From assembly GCA_001313085.1 (NCBI GenBank), contig BBFE01000061.1, positions 1 to 21,357 on the forward strand: DNA of 21,357 nt, given 5' to 3'. The stretch comes from Paenibacillus sp. JCM 18996. Lineage in GTDB: Bacteria > Bacillota > Bacilli > Paenibacillales > NBRC-103111. The position numbers were made by a program, and so were the translations under genes. The notes beneath the pieces are model-generated. The model worked only from the letters and a program-made list of their open reading frames with translations. It had not been told where the DNA came from and ran no database searches. Shown in pieces: positions 8,957 to 17,810 of the stretch (its first letter is position 1; every line of letters begins with the position of its first letter).

Positions 8957-10083
8957 TTATGCATTCTTGTAGAGCGACAAACGCAATCCGGAATAGTTGG
9001 ATGAAATTTCAGCAACCTTCCGCTCTAACTCGTTATCGTCAAATGTGTTTTTTTAAAAAAGATCCGGGTCCGCAAGGAAAGTCACGCTCGTGCCGGTTTC
9101 TTGCGTTGCTCCCACAGTGATCAAGCCTGTTTGCGGGATCCCTTTTTTATAGTCCTGCCTGAAGATGCGGCCGTCTCTCCGGATTTCTAGACTCAAGCTC
9201 CGGGACAGTGCATTGGCTACTGCGATGCTGATCCCCTTCTCGGCCCCTGGCGCGACGAATACCGGTGTATTGCTTAACCATTCAATGTCGGTCAGAATCG
9301 ATTGCACATTCGAAATTTGATACCCTGGCAACGCCTTGACCGGAATGCCGCGGCCATTGTCCGACACCGTCACGCTTCCGTCTTCATGCAAGTAGAGGCT
9401 GACCTCAGTGCAGTGGCCGGCGCGGTGCTCCAGGATGCTGTTTTCCAATACCGCCCAAAGCAGCACATGGATATCATAGCCGCCGTTGGTCTCAGTCCCA
9501 AGATAAAGGTTAGCCTGATTCCTCGCTTCCTCCATACCAATGTACGAGCTGGAATCCAACAGATTCGATCCGGCAGCAAGCAAAAGCTGCATCGGCAGCA
9601 TCCTGCGGGCAGGCAGCGTATAGCGTCCTCCCCTTTCCTCCTGTGCCAGCAAATCGGCGGCAGCAAGCGCTTTAATATGGTGGTACAGCTGGCCGGTCGT
9701 TCCCATATTTAGGCGTTCGACAAGCTCCGGCCCCGTTAAAGGCTTCTGCATGACGGCCCTCAGAATATCCAAACGCTGCTTGTGAGCAAGCGCCGACAGC
9801 ACTTTGGCCAGTTTCTCCCCGTTTAATTCCAATAAGTGGCTAACATCTTTTTTTTGTTTAAGCTCCCAGCGGGTGCCGCTCCTTCCGTTTCGATAAAACC
9901 CAGAGAAATAAACGGCGCCTGCTTCTTCTGCTTCGAACTCTTCGGTTGGGTTCAGTATGGGTGAACGTTCAGTTAAAGGGTTTTCTTTTTTGCCGGCAAA
10001 AAATGCTGCACCATCTGCTGGAGCCCAGCAACCTGCTCGGTCAGAGCATCGATTTCTTTTTCTAAGTCTCTCGACACATGCAT
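8957..10083 (-). CDS. Winged-helix (ArsR-like) regulator fused to a GyrB-like GHKL ATPase domain
   Basis: Order of domains: a short coiled coil (DLEKEIDALTEQVAGLQQMV), a linker with AVYFSGFYRNG, a winged helix (LSALAHKQRLDILRAV, GPELVERLNMGTTGQLYHHI, LLAQEERGGRYTL), then a domain strikingly like the N-terminal ATPase region of GyrB: LENSILEHRAGHCTEVSL, DGSVTVSDNGRGIPV, VANALSRSLSLEIRRDGRIF, TGTSVTFLADPDLF. Correcting T7 at 9048-9054 and A6 at 9055-9060 extends the protein to a new stop at 8957 with NTFDDNELERKVAEISSNYS, again GyrB-like. Restored length is about 374 codons. Another frame change lies in the A6 run near 9995. The start ATG at 10081-10083 has AAGG upstream. Family knowledge: ArsR-type helices bind palindromes, and GHKL domains bind ATP. 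A nucleotide-sensing regulator is my inference. The GyrB catalytic Glu position is Ala (codon 9452-9454). Confidence 0.8.
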
Positions 10084-10099
10084 CGCCGCCTTCATTATA

Positions 10100-10172
10100 T
10101 TTACGTAAAAAAAACGTAATTACGTATAATTTTATTGTGCATCTATATCCATTTTATGTAAATACGTATTTA
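10100..10172 (-). promoter_or_regulatory. Cluster of three palindromes upstream of the winged-helix/GyrB-like regulator
   Basis: Three perfect palindromes sit within 73 AT-rich bases just upstream of the start: TTTACGTAAA (10100-10109), ACGTAATTACGT (10114-10125) and TAAATACGTATTTA (10159-10172). Two share the TACGTA core and the third has two ACGT half-sites. ArsR-type repressors commonly bind such AT-rich palindromes over their own promoter, so autoregulation is likely. No -35/-10 pair can be fixed with confidence. Confidence 0.6.
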
Positions 10173-10183
10173 TGTTTTTTCAC

Positions 10184-10229
10184 AAAAAAAATCGGCCTTT
10201 GCGCATCGATTGATCGACACAAAGCACCG
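10184..10229 (-). terminator. Rho-independent terminator after the SleB remnant
   Basis: An imperfect hairpin (TCGG...CCGA, CTTTG...CAAAG, inner TCGAT/ATCGA) with eight A on its left gives a U tract on the minus strand. It follows the stop at 10284 and lies before the regulator's palindromes. Confidence 0.65.
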
Positions 10230-10283
10230 AATTAAATAGGAACCTATGTAAAAGTCGTGACGGCCGCGTATTTTCTCGAGGAT

Positions 10284-10475
10284 TTATTTTGCGAAAATAT
10301 GATTGCCGATCTTAACCGTTTTCGTCCGGCTTTGAACCCACTTGGAGGTGGAAATTTTGGGATTGTAGTAAAACAGCGCGTTGCCTGCCAGAGCCTCATA
10401 GGCCGCTTCGTAAGCGGTGCGTATTATAGTATATAATTTGCCTTGCCAGAAGATATATTCTATTATTATTTTCAT
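10284..10475 (-). pseudogene. SleB-type cell wall hydrolase, C-terminal remnant
   Basis: The last 44 codons (AYEAAYEALAGN, ALFYYNPKISTSKWV, VKIGNHIFAK) match the C-terminal end of SleB-family cortex-lytic hydrolases. The stretch usually seen between the gene-end motifs (DPTGG-like) is missing. The N-terminal half with the catalytic Glu is absent: upstream of about 10420 the frame runs into AT-rich sequence (KIIIEYIFWQGKLYTII) unlike the family. No ribosome binding site precedes the ATG at 10473-10475. It keeps a terminator. It is most likely a 5'-truncated gene remnant, possibly from the same kind of deletion seen at 4040-4979. Confidence 0.6.
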
Positions 10476-10522
10476 GCAAAAAAAATCAGTATATTATACC
10501 AACAAAACAACATAGAAAGCGG

Positions 10523-11736
10523 ATGTATGCCTCAATGATCAATAACAGAGTGGAACCTAAACTTACCCGGTCCCGGACAGGGAATATTATGCTTATCATA
10601 GGAATTATGCTTATTGCGGCAAATCTCCGCGCAGCCATAACGGGCTTGGGACCTTTGGTCGGGATGATCCGCTCCAACACTGGCTTATCCAATACATTAA
10701 CGGGCATGCTTACCACTTTGCCGCTGCTTGCTTTTGCCTTCCTTTCTCCGCTCGCGCCCAGAATAGCCCGACGGATCGGGATGGAATACACCTGCTCATC
10801 AGCCTCATTGTACTTACGGTGGCGATTGCTATACGTTCTACCCCTTCTCTGCCGGCGCTTTTCCTGGGAACACTCGGGATAGGTCTGGCCATTGCGGTGG
10901 GCAATGTACTGCTGCCGGGTCTGCTTAAACGCGATTTCCCGGCTCATGTCGGAATATTGACCGGAGCCTACTCCGTGTCGATGAATATTTTTTGCCGCGC
11001 TCGCCTCAGGCATCAGCATCCCGCTTTCCGTCGGAGCCGGTCTTGGCTGGCGCTGGTCGCTTGGAAGCTGGGCCGTGCTTGCGGCATTGGCTCTGCTCTT
11101 CTGGCTGCCGCAGCTGAGATATCATCATGTCGCGGAAATGCCAAAAGGGCGAGGGTCCGTCTGGCGTTCCCCCCTTGCCTGGCAGGTTACTCTTTTTTAT
11201 GGGGCTGCAGTCTTTGCTGTTCTACATCGTTGCCGCCTGGCTTCCGGAAATTTTGCATGAAAAGGAATGAGCGTCGAATCGGCCGGTTGGATGCTGTCCT
11301 TGCTTCAGTTCGTCAGTCTCCCTCTTTCCTTCATCGTTCCTATTATAGCGAGCCGCCGGCCAAGCCAGAGAGGAATTGTCGTGATTACGATCGCTTTTTT
11401 ACCTCATTGGATATATCGGGCTGCTAAGCGGGGGAACCGCGTTATCCTGGTTGTGGATTGTATGTATCGGAATTGCCGGGGGATCAAGCATCAGCCTCGC
11501 ACTCACATTTTTTCGGACTGCGGACGCACAACGCCCGTCAAGCGGCAGAATTATCGGGCATGGCCCAGTCGGTCGGTTATCTGCTCGCGGCCTTCGGACC
11601 AATGTTATTCGGGTTTCTTCACGATTTGACCCATGCCTGGTCTGTTCCTTTGACGACACTCGTACTCGTCAGTGTCATCCTTCTCTTTGTCGGACTAGGT
11701 GCGGGGCGCAATTCTTTTGTCGGTCCGGCCCGCTAA
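10523..11736 (+). CDS. MFS transporter of the CynX/NimT (cyanate transporter-like) family
   Basis: The restored product has about 403 residues and 12 hydrophobic segments. The signature is IMLIAANLRAAITGLGPLVG in the first helix, the usual mark of the CynX/NimT/YycB group, with PLLAFAFLSPLAPRIARRIG and GIGLAIAVGNVLLPGLLKRD following. The substrate is unknown; members include cyanate and nitroimidazole-linked transporters. Frame changes are extra T in four T6 runs (10988-10993, 11193-11198, 11395-11400, 11508-11513) where the frame needs five, and missing C/G bases near 10793 and 11269. The start is the ATG at 10523 with a weak GAAAG; the ATG at 10535 is possible. A strong terminator follows. 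Confidence 0.88.
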
Positions 11737-11740
11737 AATT

Positions 11741-11796
11741 AAAAAAAAGGATAATTGAGAGCACTCCCGGGAGCTGTCTCAATCATCCTTTTTTTC
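11741..11796. terminator. Bidirectional rho-independent terminator
   Basis: Stem GGATAATTGAGA / TCTCAATCATCC with one mismatch, inner palindrome CTCCCGGGAG, eight A on the left and seven T on the right. It lies just after the transporter stop and can also end minus-strand transcription from the Spo0E-like gene. Confidence 0.9.
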
Positions 11797-11834
11797 ACTG
11801 ACATCAATGAATCAATCACACAGCAGCCAAGATA

Positions 11835-11988
11835 TCACACCGCTTGTTGGTATTGCACAATCAATTTGTCGAGCTCCTGACTTATATTAATCACCGTAGG
11901 ATCAAGCAAGCTTTTCTTTTGATCAAAAAAGACTCAATAATTGGTTTCTAGTAAACTCGATATTCTCCAACAAAGTACGATTATTCAT
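11835..11988 (-). CDS. Spo0E-like sporulation regulatory protein (aspartyl-phosphate phosphatase)
   Basis: Spo0E-family proteins are two-helix phosphatases that remove phosphate from Spo0A and so delay sporulation. The restored product is 50 residues: MNNRTLLENIEFTRNQLLSL, FDQKKSLLDPTVINIS, then QELDKLIVQYQQAV. The SQELD motif of the family is present. The start ATG at 11986-11988 follows GAGGTG. The frame breaks at the A6 run 11925-11930 (five expected), which truncates the raw reading at 21 codons. The gene is bordered by the bidirectional terminator. Confidence 0.88.
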
Positions 11989-12107
11989 TAATAATCACCT
12001 CATTTTGAAATACTGCTATTTACTATATAAACCAATTATTCCCTTTTAAAACACCCTATGTCTGTGATTTATCTAATAATTCTCAAAAAAATCTGTAGAA
12101 TCCCATA

Positions 12108-12876
12108 CTATTTGCCCGTCCACATATCCAGCATGAATGCGGCATCCTGGAACATTTTATAAGGAATATAACAGTAGCCTTCGTCTCCCCAGCCCTCTCC
12201 CCAACTGTTGCGGACTATGACCACTCCTTGGCCGGGCGTGGAGGAGGTCCGGTCCTTGTAGCCGACTGCCAGCATCGCATGTCCTCCCAAAATCCGCTCC
12301 CTGGACTTCTTGGGGACAGGCACCCGTCCGGTGCGGGCAACCTCCTCGGATTCGAAGCTTTCATAGATCTGCATGCCGATGACTACAGGCTGCTGCTCGG
12401 CTAGCGCCGCTTTGAGCGCGTACAGGTCGGCAACACGGTGATATTCGCCAATCAGAAAAAAAGTGCGCGCCGCTCTCGGCCTGCGGGGTTGGAGCCTCCC
12501 GGAAATGGGAAGGAACATACGGATAATCGGCCTCAGGGCATACCCCATTCTTTTGCAGCACTTTCATACCGTCCCGGATATAGGCTCCGGCATCCTCGTT
12601 CACATTTCCCTCCAGCTGCCGCTCATGCCAGTATAAATACAGTCTGGATAAGGGAGTATAGGTCCCGCCATGCTGCAACATCAAATACTCTCTCAATCCG
12701 CTGACTATCGCGTTGGCCGTACAGCTTCCGAGCTGCCCCTGGTCCACAACCGGCGACATCTTGCTCCGCAGGTCGACAGACGGGGGAAGGCTTGCCGGAG
12801 ACGCATACACCGAGCTCATAAATTGCATGTCCCTCAGGTCTCTGGGATCCTTCCTGACCGGATACTTTCTTAACAT
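12108..12876 (-). CDS. C1-family (papain-like) cysteine peptidase without signal peptide
   Basis: The restored product has 255 residues. The catalytic centre is complete: oxyanion Gln and Cys in VVDQGQLGSCTANAIV, His in GGHAMLAVGY, Asn in VRNSWGEGWGDEGY. The start ATG at 12874-12876 has GGAGGTGG upstream. One extra base in the A7 run 12456-12462 splits it after AESGAHFF. There is no signal peptide or pro-region: the mature-like VDLRSKMSPVVDQG begins only about 35 residues in. It would therefore be intracellular or packaged in the spore. Its substrate is unknown. Confidence 0.85.
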
Positions 12877-12973
12877 CAATCCACCTCCAATACTATTTTC
12901 ATATAGTATATCGGCTCTTCCAAGTATTTCATAGAGAGCGGGCGCCTATTTTCAACAATCTCCTTTCTAGCCG

Positions 12974-13032
12974 AAAAAAAGGACCTGCCCGTAAGCAGAC
13001 GGCTAACAAATCCCGCTTACAGGAAAGTCCTT
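12974..13032 (-). terminator. Rho-independent terminator of hpf
   Basis: Outer stem AAGGAC/GTCCTT and inner stem GTAAGC (12991-12996) / GCTTAC (13015-13020), with seven A at 12974-12980 giving the U tract on the minus strand. It begins about 20 bases beyond the hpf stop. Confidence 0.75.
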
Positions 13033-13052
13033 CTCATCTACGGCGGGCGGAA

Positions 13053-13608
13053 TCAGCTGGCCAGAATTTTACCGTAGCTTCCGTCCGAGCGTTTGTACAC
13101 CACACTGGTCCGCATCGATTTTTTTTCATCCAGATACAAAAAAGAAATGATGGCCCAATAGATTCATCTGCAGTATCGCTTCTTCATCATCCATCGGAGT
13201 GAGGTCAAAAGATTTGGTCCGTTCGATCACGAGCGTCTCCTCTTCCTCCTCCGCCGGAGCTTCCGTTGCCAGCATCTTTGGCGTCTCCTCGAGGCCTTGC
13301 TTGCGGTTCTTCTTATAGAGTTTCGTCCTGAATTTGCGGAGCTGTCGCTGCAGCTTCTCTTGTACAAGATCGACGGATGAATAGATATCGTTGCTCGTAA
13401 TCTCCGCGCGGATAAACAACTGTTTTAACGGGATGGTGACTTCTATCTTCTGGTCTTCTTTTTTTGACGGAAACGAGCACCTGTGCCTCAGCGTCTGCGA
13501 GCTCGTCATAATATTTTTTGCAGCTTGCCGATTTTGGACTCAATGTATTCCTTGATCGGGGAAGTCAGCTCAACGTTCTTGGAACGGATGGCAATATTCA
13601 AAATTCAT
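13053..13608 (-). CDS. hpf: Ribosome hibernation promoting factor, long form
   Basis: Long HPF dimerises 70S ribosomes into inactive 100S particles in stationary phase. The N-terminal domain (NIAIRSKNVELTSPIKEYIE, KIGKLQKYYDELADAEAQVL, IEVTIPLKQLFIRAEI) is joined by an acidic linker to the C-terminal dimerisation domain (KSFDLTPMDDEEAILQMNLL, GHHFFLYLDEKKS, VVYKRSDGSYGKI). Extra bases lie in T6 13514-13519, T7 13459-13465 and A6 13138-13143. The corrected reading reaches a stop at 13053 and about 182 residues, the normal size. The start is either the TTG at 13599-13601 or the ATG at 13606-13608 (after GAGGAG), the latter needing one fewer T. It lies downstream of hsp20 on the same strand. Confidence 0.92.
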
Positions 13609-13652
13609 CACTCCTCGGCAGCTTATTCATTCTGCGTGGTCGGTAGTGGCGG

Positions 13653-13687
13653 GCCGGGTTAGCCCCGCGGTTGCGGGGAAGCCCGGC
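13653..13687 (-). terminator. G/C-rich hairpin between hsp20 and hpf
   Basis: Nested stems GCCGGG (13653-13658) / CCCGGC (13682-13687) and CCCCGC (13663-13668) / GCGGGG (13673-13678) begin directly after the hsp20 stop. No U tract follows, so it may limit read-through into hpf or protect the hsp20 3' end; it is not a standard intrinsic terminator. Confidence 0.55.
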
Positions 13688-14114
13688 TTACTGGAAATCA
13701 ACGTCAATCCGTTTGTGGCTTTCATGGTTCGACTTTAGCATGATGACTTCAAGGATGCCGTTCTTGTATACGGCTTTCGTTCCCTGCGCTTCCACCTTAT
13801 GCGGCAGAGCAAGAGTCCGCTGGAAGCGGCCGTACGACCTTTCCCTGCGGTGCATCTGCTCGTCCTTCACATCGGTGCTGCGGTTAATGCTGCCGTGAAT
13901 CGTCAGCATATTGTCATCTACATGGATATGGACATCCTCCTTCTTGTCCAATCCGGGCAGCTCGCACGTGGCAACGACTTCATTCTCCGTCTCATGCACA
14001 TCCACACGGGGAGAACCGAATTCCGACTGGAAACCGAAGCCCGAGAAAAAACTTGTCTACGTCCCTTCTCCAATGGTCCAGATGCCTGAACGGGTCGAAA
14101 GGTGTTTGTGGCAT
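13688..14114 (-). CDS. Small heat shock protein, Hsp20/alpha-crystallin family
   Basis: ATP-independent holdase chaperone. The restored product has 141 residues. The N-terminus is MPQTPFDPFRHLDHW, the alpha-crystallin domain runs VDVHETENEVVATCELPG, KKEDVHIHVDDNMLTIHG, RSYGRFQRTLALP, and the end has GILEVIMLK, carrying the conserved GxL-like strand. The start ATG at 14112-14114 has GGAGGT. One extra base in A6 14046-14051 separates the first 25 residues. The upstream region has GTTTAA and GGTAAT elements about 16 bases apart, loosely like a sigma-B promoter. Confidence 0.9.
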
Positions 14115-14285
14115 AGCATTACCTCCTGATATTTTGGGATTTTAGGTGAACCCGCTTACATAGAATTCCCTAAAATGATCCAATATCATTCATCATTACC
14201 TTTTTTTTGATCGGGATTAAACGCCTTACTCCTTCCATAGATGCCCATTATGCTTTGTGCTACAATAGGCAGGAGGAGGTGCGCT

Positions 14286-15383
14286 GTGAACATTCAGAAA
14301 GTAAAAGACCGCCAGGAACTGGACAAAAAAAGCTGCTTCATATGCCATGGTATGTGGACCGCTTTATCCATCATAAGCTGCCGGACCTGTCCCCCTCCAC
14401 GCTGCTCGAATATGCAAGAGATTATGAGACTTTTTTTCTCCTGGCTGTTGGCCGAAGGGCTAGCTCACGGAAGCTCGATAAGAGAGATAGAACTGACGGA
14501 TCTGGAAAACCTTCATATGGAAAATGTGGACTCCTTCCGCTCGTTTCTGGCCACGCGCAAAGATCACGGAAACGCCAAGGTAACCATCATCCGCAAGCTT
14601 TCCTCTCTTCGTTCTCTGTTCCATTATTTGAGCCAAATCGCGGAAGACGAGAACTTTTATCCTTTGCTCAAAAGAAACGTCATGGCCAAAGTCGAAATCA
14701 AGCGGACCAACAAAGCGAAGGATCAGGCCAGCAAGCTGGAGGGCAAGCTTCTGCAGGAATCCGAAATCGTCGAGTTTATCGACTATATCCGTTCCGGCTA
14801 CGAAGCGGATATTGCCGACAACAAGCAGGCGTTGTACGCATTTGAGCAGAATAAATACCGCGACGCCTGTATCGTCAGCCTTATTTTGCATTCCGGTCTG
14901 CGGGTTTCCGAGGTTGTAAATATGACGGTCGATGATTTGGATATGAAGAAAAGGACCGTGTACGTTTACCGCAAGGGAAACAACGACGGTTCCTTTAAAA
15001 CGAGAGTATTCTTCCGTCAAGAGGCGCTTACAGATTTGCAGAGATATCTGGAGCTGCGCAACACGACGTACAAACCTCCAAAAAAAGGAAAAAAAGCCCT
15101 CTTCCTGACCGTGCCGAACGGCAAGAAGGAAGGCCGGATGATGTCCAAACGGGCGATCCAGGAAATGGTCATCAAATACGCCAAACGGTTCGGCAAGCCT
15201 TATTTAAGCGTACATAAGCTGCGGCACTCTTTTGCCACGGACTATTATTTGCAGAACGACCTGTACAAAACGCAGGAGCAGCTGGGCCACGCTTCATCGG
15301 ATACGACCCAGATCTATGCGCACCTGACCGACAAGACGATGGCGGAAGCGATCAATAACCGGAAAGAAGAGCAGGTTAAATAG
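14286..15383 (+). CDS. xerS: Tyrosine recombinase, XerS type
   Basis: Site-specific recombinase; XerS-type enzymes resolve chromosome dimers in some Firmicutes. The N-terminal SAM-like core-binding domain (MPWYVDRFIHHKLPDLSPS, LLEYARDYETFFSWLLAEGL) is followed by the catalytic domain with Arg in LHSGLRVSEVV, HKLRHSFATD, LGHASS and the nucleophile Tyr in TQIYAHL. The start GTG at 14286-14288 has AGGAGGAGGT. Extra bases are two in A7 14325-14331 and one in T7 14431-14437; together they restore the frame. The corrected length is 364 residues, near the known 356. No prophage genes lie beside it, which favours a chromosomal role. No dif-like site was identified. Confidence 0.88.
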   Translation: MNIQKVKDRQELDKKSCFICHGMWTALSIISCRTCPPPRCSNMQEIMRLFFSWLLAEGLAHGSSIREIELTDLENLHMENVDSFRSFLATRKDHGNAKVTIIRKLSSLRSLFHYLSQIAEDENFYPLLKRNVMAKVEIKRTNKAKDQASKLEGKLLQESEIVEFIDYIRSGYEADIADNKQALYAFEQNKYRDACIVSLILHSGLRVSEVVNMTVDDLDMKKRTVYVYRKGNNDGSFKTRVFFRQEALTDLQRYLELRNTTYKPPKKGKKALFLTVPNGKKEGRMMSKRAIQEMVIKYAKRFGKPYLSVHKLRHSFATDYYLQNDLYKTQEQLGHASSDTTQIYAHLTDKTMAEAINNRKEEQVK

Positions 15384-15530
15384 CCATCCAGATATTATCT
15401 GAAATCAGGCGGGCCCGGCAATTAACGGCTTTTCTCACGTCAAAAAACCGGGAAGAGGACATATTTGCCGTTCAGCATGCACATCGAAAGAAGTGAGCGT
15501 TTTGGTATAAAGGCATAGCTCCCAGCATAC

Positions 15531-15936
15531 TCAGGAGATCACCCGGAACGTTCCCGTTGCCAAAGTGCCCAATCTGCCTTCTTCATCTGCTACTGTTCCT
15601 GAAGTGGTCATCATTTTGCGGGATTGGTGGATAATTTCTGCGGTCACCGTCAGACGGCCTTTTTTTCAATGGAGATACAAAATGGACGTTCAAGTTAGTC
15701 GTTACGCATTGGTCATTCGGGCGCGCCGCCATGACGGCGATGCCCATCGCGTTATCGAGCAGGGAAGAAGTGACTCCGCCATGAACGATTCCCATCAGAT
15801 TCAAATGGTGGGGCTTTATGTCCAAGGTCACTACAACCTTGTTGTCGGACAGGCTCTCCAGACTGCATCCGAGATAATCCCAGAACGTGTGCTTGGCGGC
15901 TTCCGACAGCTTCTTTATATATTGTTCTCTCTCCAT
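15531..15936 (-). CDS. PaaI-family hotdog thioesterase
   Basis: Hydrolyses acyl-CoA thioesters. The hotdog signature LNLMGIVHGGVTSSLLDNAMG contains the HGG(V/A) motif with the catalytic Asp/Asn helix, followed by TTNLNVHFVSPLKKG. The start ATG at 15934-15936 has GTGGAG upstream. One extra base in T7 15660-15666 shifts the end; corrected, the protein continues RLTVTAEIIHQSRKMMTTS and stops at 15531 with 134 residues, the usual length. It follows the acyl-CoA ligase gene on the same strand, fitting a role in acyl-CoA turnover. Confidence 0.85.
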
Positions 15937-16086
15937 CCCATTCTCCACTTTCCATTCCTCCTGTCCGGCTTCTCCTGTACAGCAATGTATCCGGCTCATT
16001 AAGGTATATCAAATAAAAGATGTAATGTAAAGCAGCAGTACGCGGGAGAAGGCCGGAAGGCAACGCATCCCCCAGAAGACCTGCAA

Positions 16087-17773
16087 TCAGCCGATATTCT
16101 TGCTGCGCTCCAGCTCTTCCTCCATCAATTTTCTGCGCAATACTTTGCCGACAATGGTCTTGGGAAGGCTGTCCCTGAACTCGTACTTCCGGGGGATTTT
16201 ATAGGCGGCGAGACGTTCTCTGCACCAGCTTTCCAACTCTTTCTCGGTGACCTTCGCATCGTCTTTCAGCACAATATAAGCCTTCACCGTCTCCCCCCGG
16301 TAATCGTCAGGGATGCCGGCTACGGCCGCTTCACGGATCAGCGGGTGCTCGAACAGAACTTCCTCGATTTCTCTCGGATATACGTTGTAGCCGCTGCTAA
16401 TGATCATATCCTTCTTCCGGTCCACGATAGCAAAAAAAAGCCCTCCTCGTCTACCCGCGCCATATCTCCGGTGAGCAGCCAGCCATCCTGGAGCACCTTC
16501 TCCGTTTCCTCCGGCCGGTTCCAATAGCCCACCATAACCTGCGGCCCTTTAACCGCAAGCTCGCCGATTTCCCCTGCTTCCACAGGTTTCCCGGTAGCAG
16601 CATCAACGATCTTGGCATCTGTGCCAGGAAAAGGAATGCCGATGGTGCCGATTTTGCGGTACTCCCAAATGTTGTTGGCATGAGTGACAGGGGAAGCCTC
16701 AGTCAAGCCATAGCCTTCGATCAGCCGGCCGCCGGTGATGGCTTCGAACTTTTCCTGCACCTCCAAAGGAAGCGGGGCGGAGCCGCTGACGCAAATGCGG
16801 ATGGACGACAGGTCGTGCCTCGCCAGCTCAGGATGGTTGATTAACGCGATATACATCGTCGGAGCTCCCGGAAACACAGTGGACGCAGCTTGTCGATTGT
16901 CTTTAGAACCGATTTCACTTCGAACCTGGGGATCAGAATGAGCATTCCCCCATTATAGACGCACTGCTGAAGGCATACGGTCAACCCGAAAACATGAAAA
17001 CATGGAAGCGCTGCTAAATATCGTTCTTTGCCAAACCGCCCTTTGTAGGACCAATGCGCGTTCTGCACAGTATTGGCGGTGAGATTGTAATGCGTGAGCA
17101 TCACTCCTTTGGACACGCCCGTCGTTCCTCCTGTGTACTGCAGGACGGCGAGGTCCTTTTCCGCAACCACTTCTGCGCAGATCGGGGCTGTCGAAGCTTC
17201 CGACAGAAACTTGGCAAAAGCAAGAACCCCGTTTCCATACTCCACTTTGGGCACGATTCCGGCTTTCTTTTGCGTTAAGGTGTTGACCCAGTTCTTGGGA
17301 AAAGGAAGATAGTCCTGAACGGACGTAATGATCAAAGTACGCAGCGAGGTGTGAGGCTGGACCTTGAGGACTCTGGGACACAATGCGTCAAGGGTGACCA
17401 TTGCGACAGCACCGGAATCCTCAAGCTGCTGCTTGAGCTCCCCTTCCATATAAAGCGGGTTCGTCTGAACGACCACAGCGCCCATCAACAAGCTTCCAAA
17501 GTAGGCGATCACGCTTGGGGGCAGTTGGGAAGCATGATCGCCACCCTGTCGCCCTTTGTGATACCTAATCCAAGCAGTCCGTTGGCAAACCGGTATGAAG
17601 CGGAAAGCAGCTGGCTGTAGCTCATTTTTTTTGCCCATAAAATAAACAGCCGGATTGTGCGGGAGCTTATTTGCCGAATTGATAAGAAACTTGGCCAGAT
17701 TGTGTCTCGGATACTCATAGGAAGAAGCTACCTCTTCCGGATAGTGGCGCAGCCATGGTCGTGAGAAATCCAT
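16087..17773 (-). CDS. Long-chain fatty acid CoA ligase
   Basis: Activates fatty acids to acyl-CoA through an acyl-AMP intermediate; ANL superfamily. Motifs in order: [18 protein letters not shown] (phosphate loop), [51 protein letters not shown] and [13 protein letters not shown] with the catalytic Lys. The start is the ATG at 17771-17773 with GGAAGGG upstream; an upstream open frame belongs to the end of fadE. Frame changes are one extra base in T8 17625-17632, two in A8 16432-16439, and missing G/C near 17515 and 16880. The corrected length is 561 residues, matching LcfA/FadD. It is 38 bases downstream of fadE, so they are probably co-transcribed. Confidence 0.92.
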
Positions 17774-17810
17774 TCCAAACCAATCCCTTCCGCAAGTTTC
17801 TGATTGGCTG

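Noticed and set aside
14286..15383. xerS as part of a prophage or integrative element
   Set aside because: Neighbours are housekeeping and stress genes, with no phage genes and no visible att repeats; the sequence fits the XerS group.
15384..15530. Terminator or gene between xerS and the thioesterase
   Set aside because: Only weak CCCGG/CCGGG complementarity without a U tract; no coding sequence seen.
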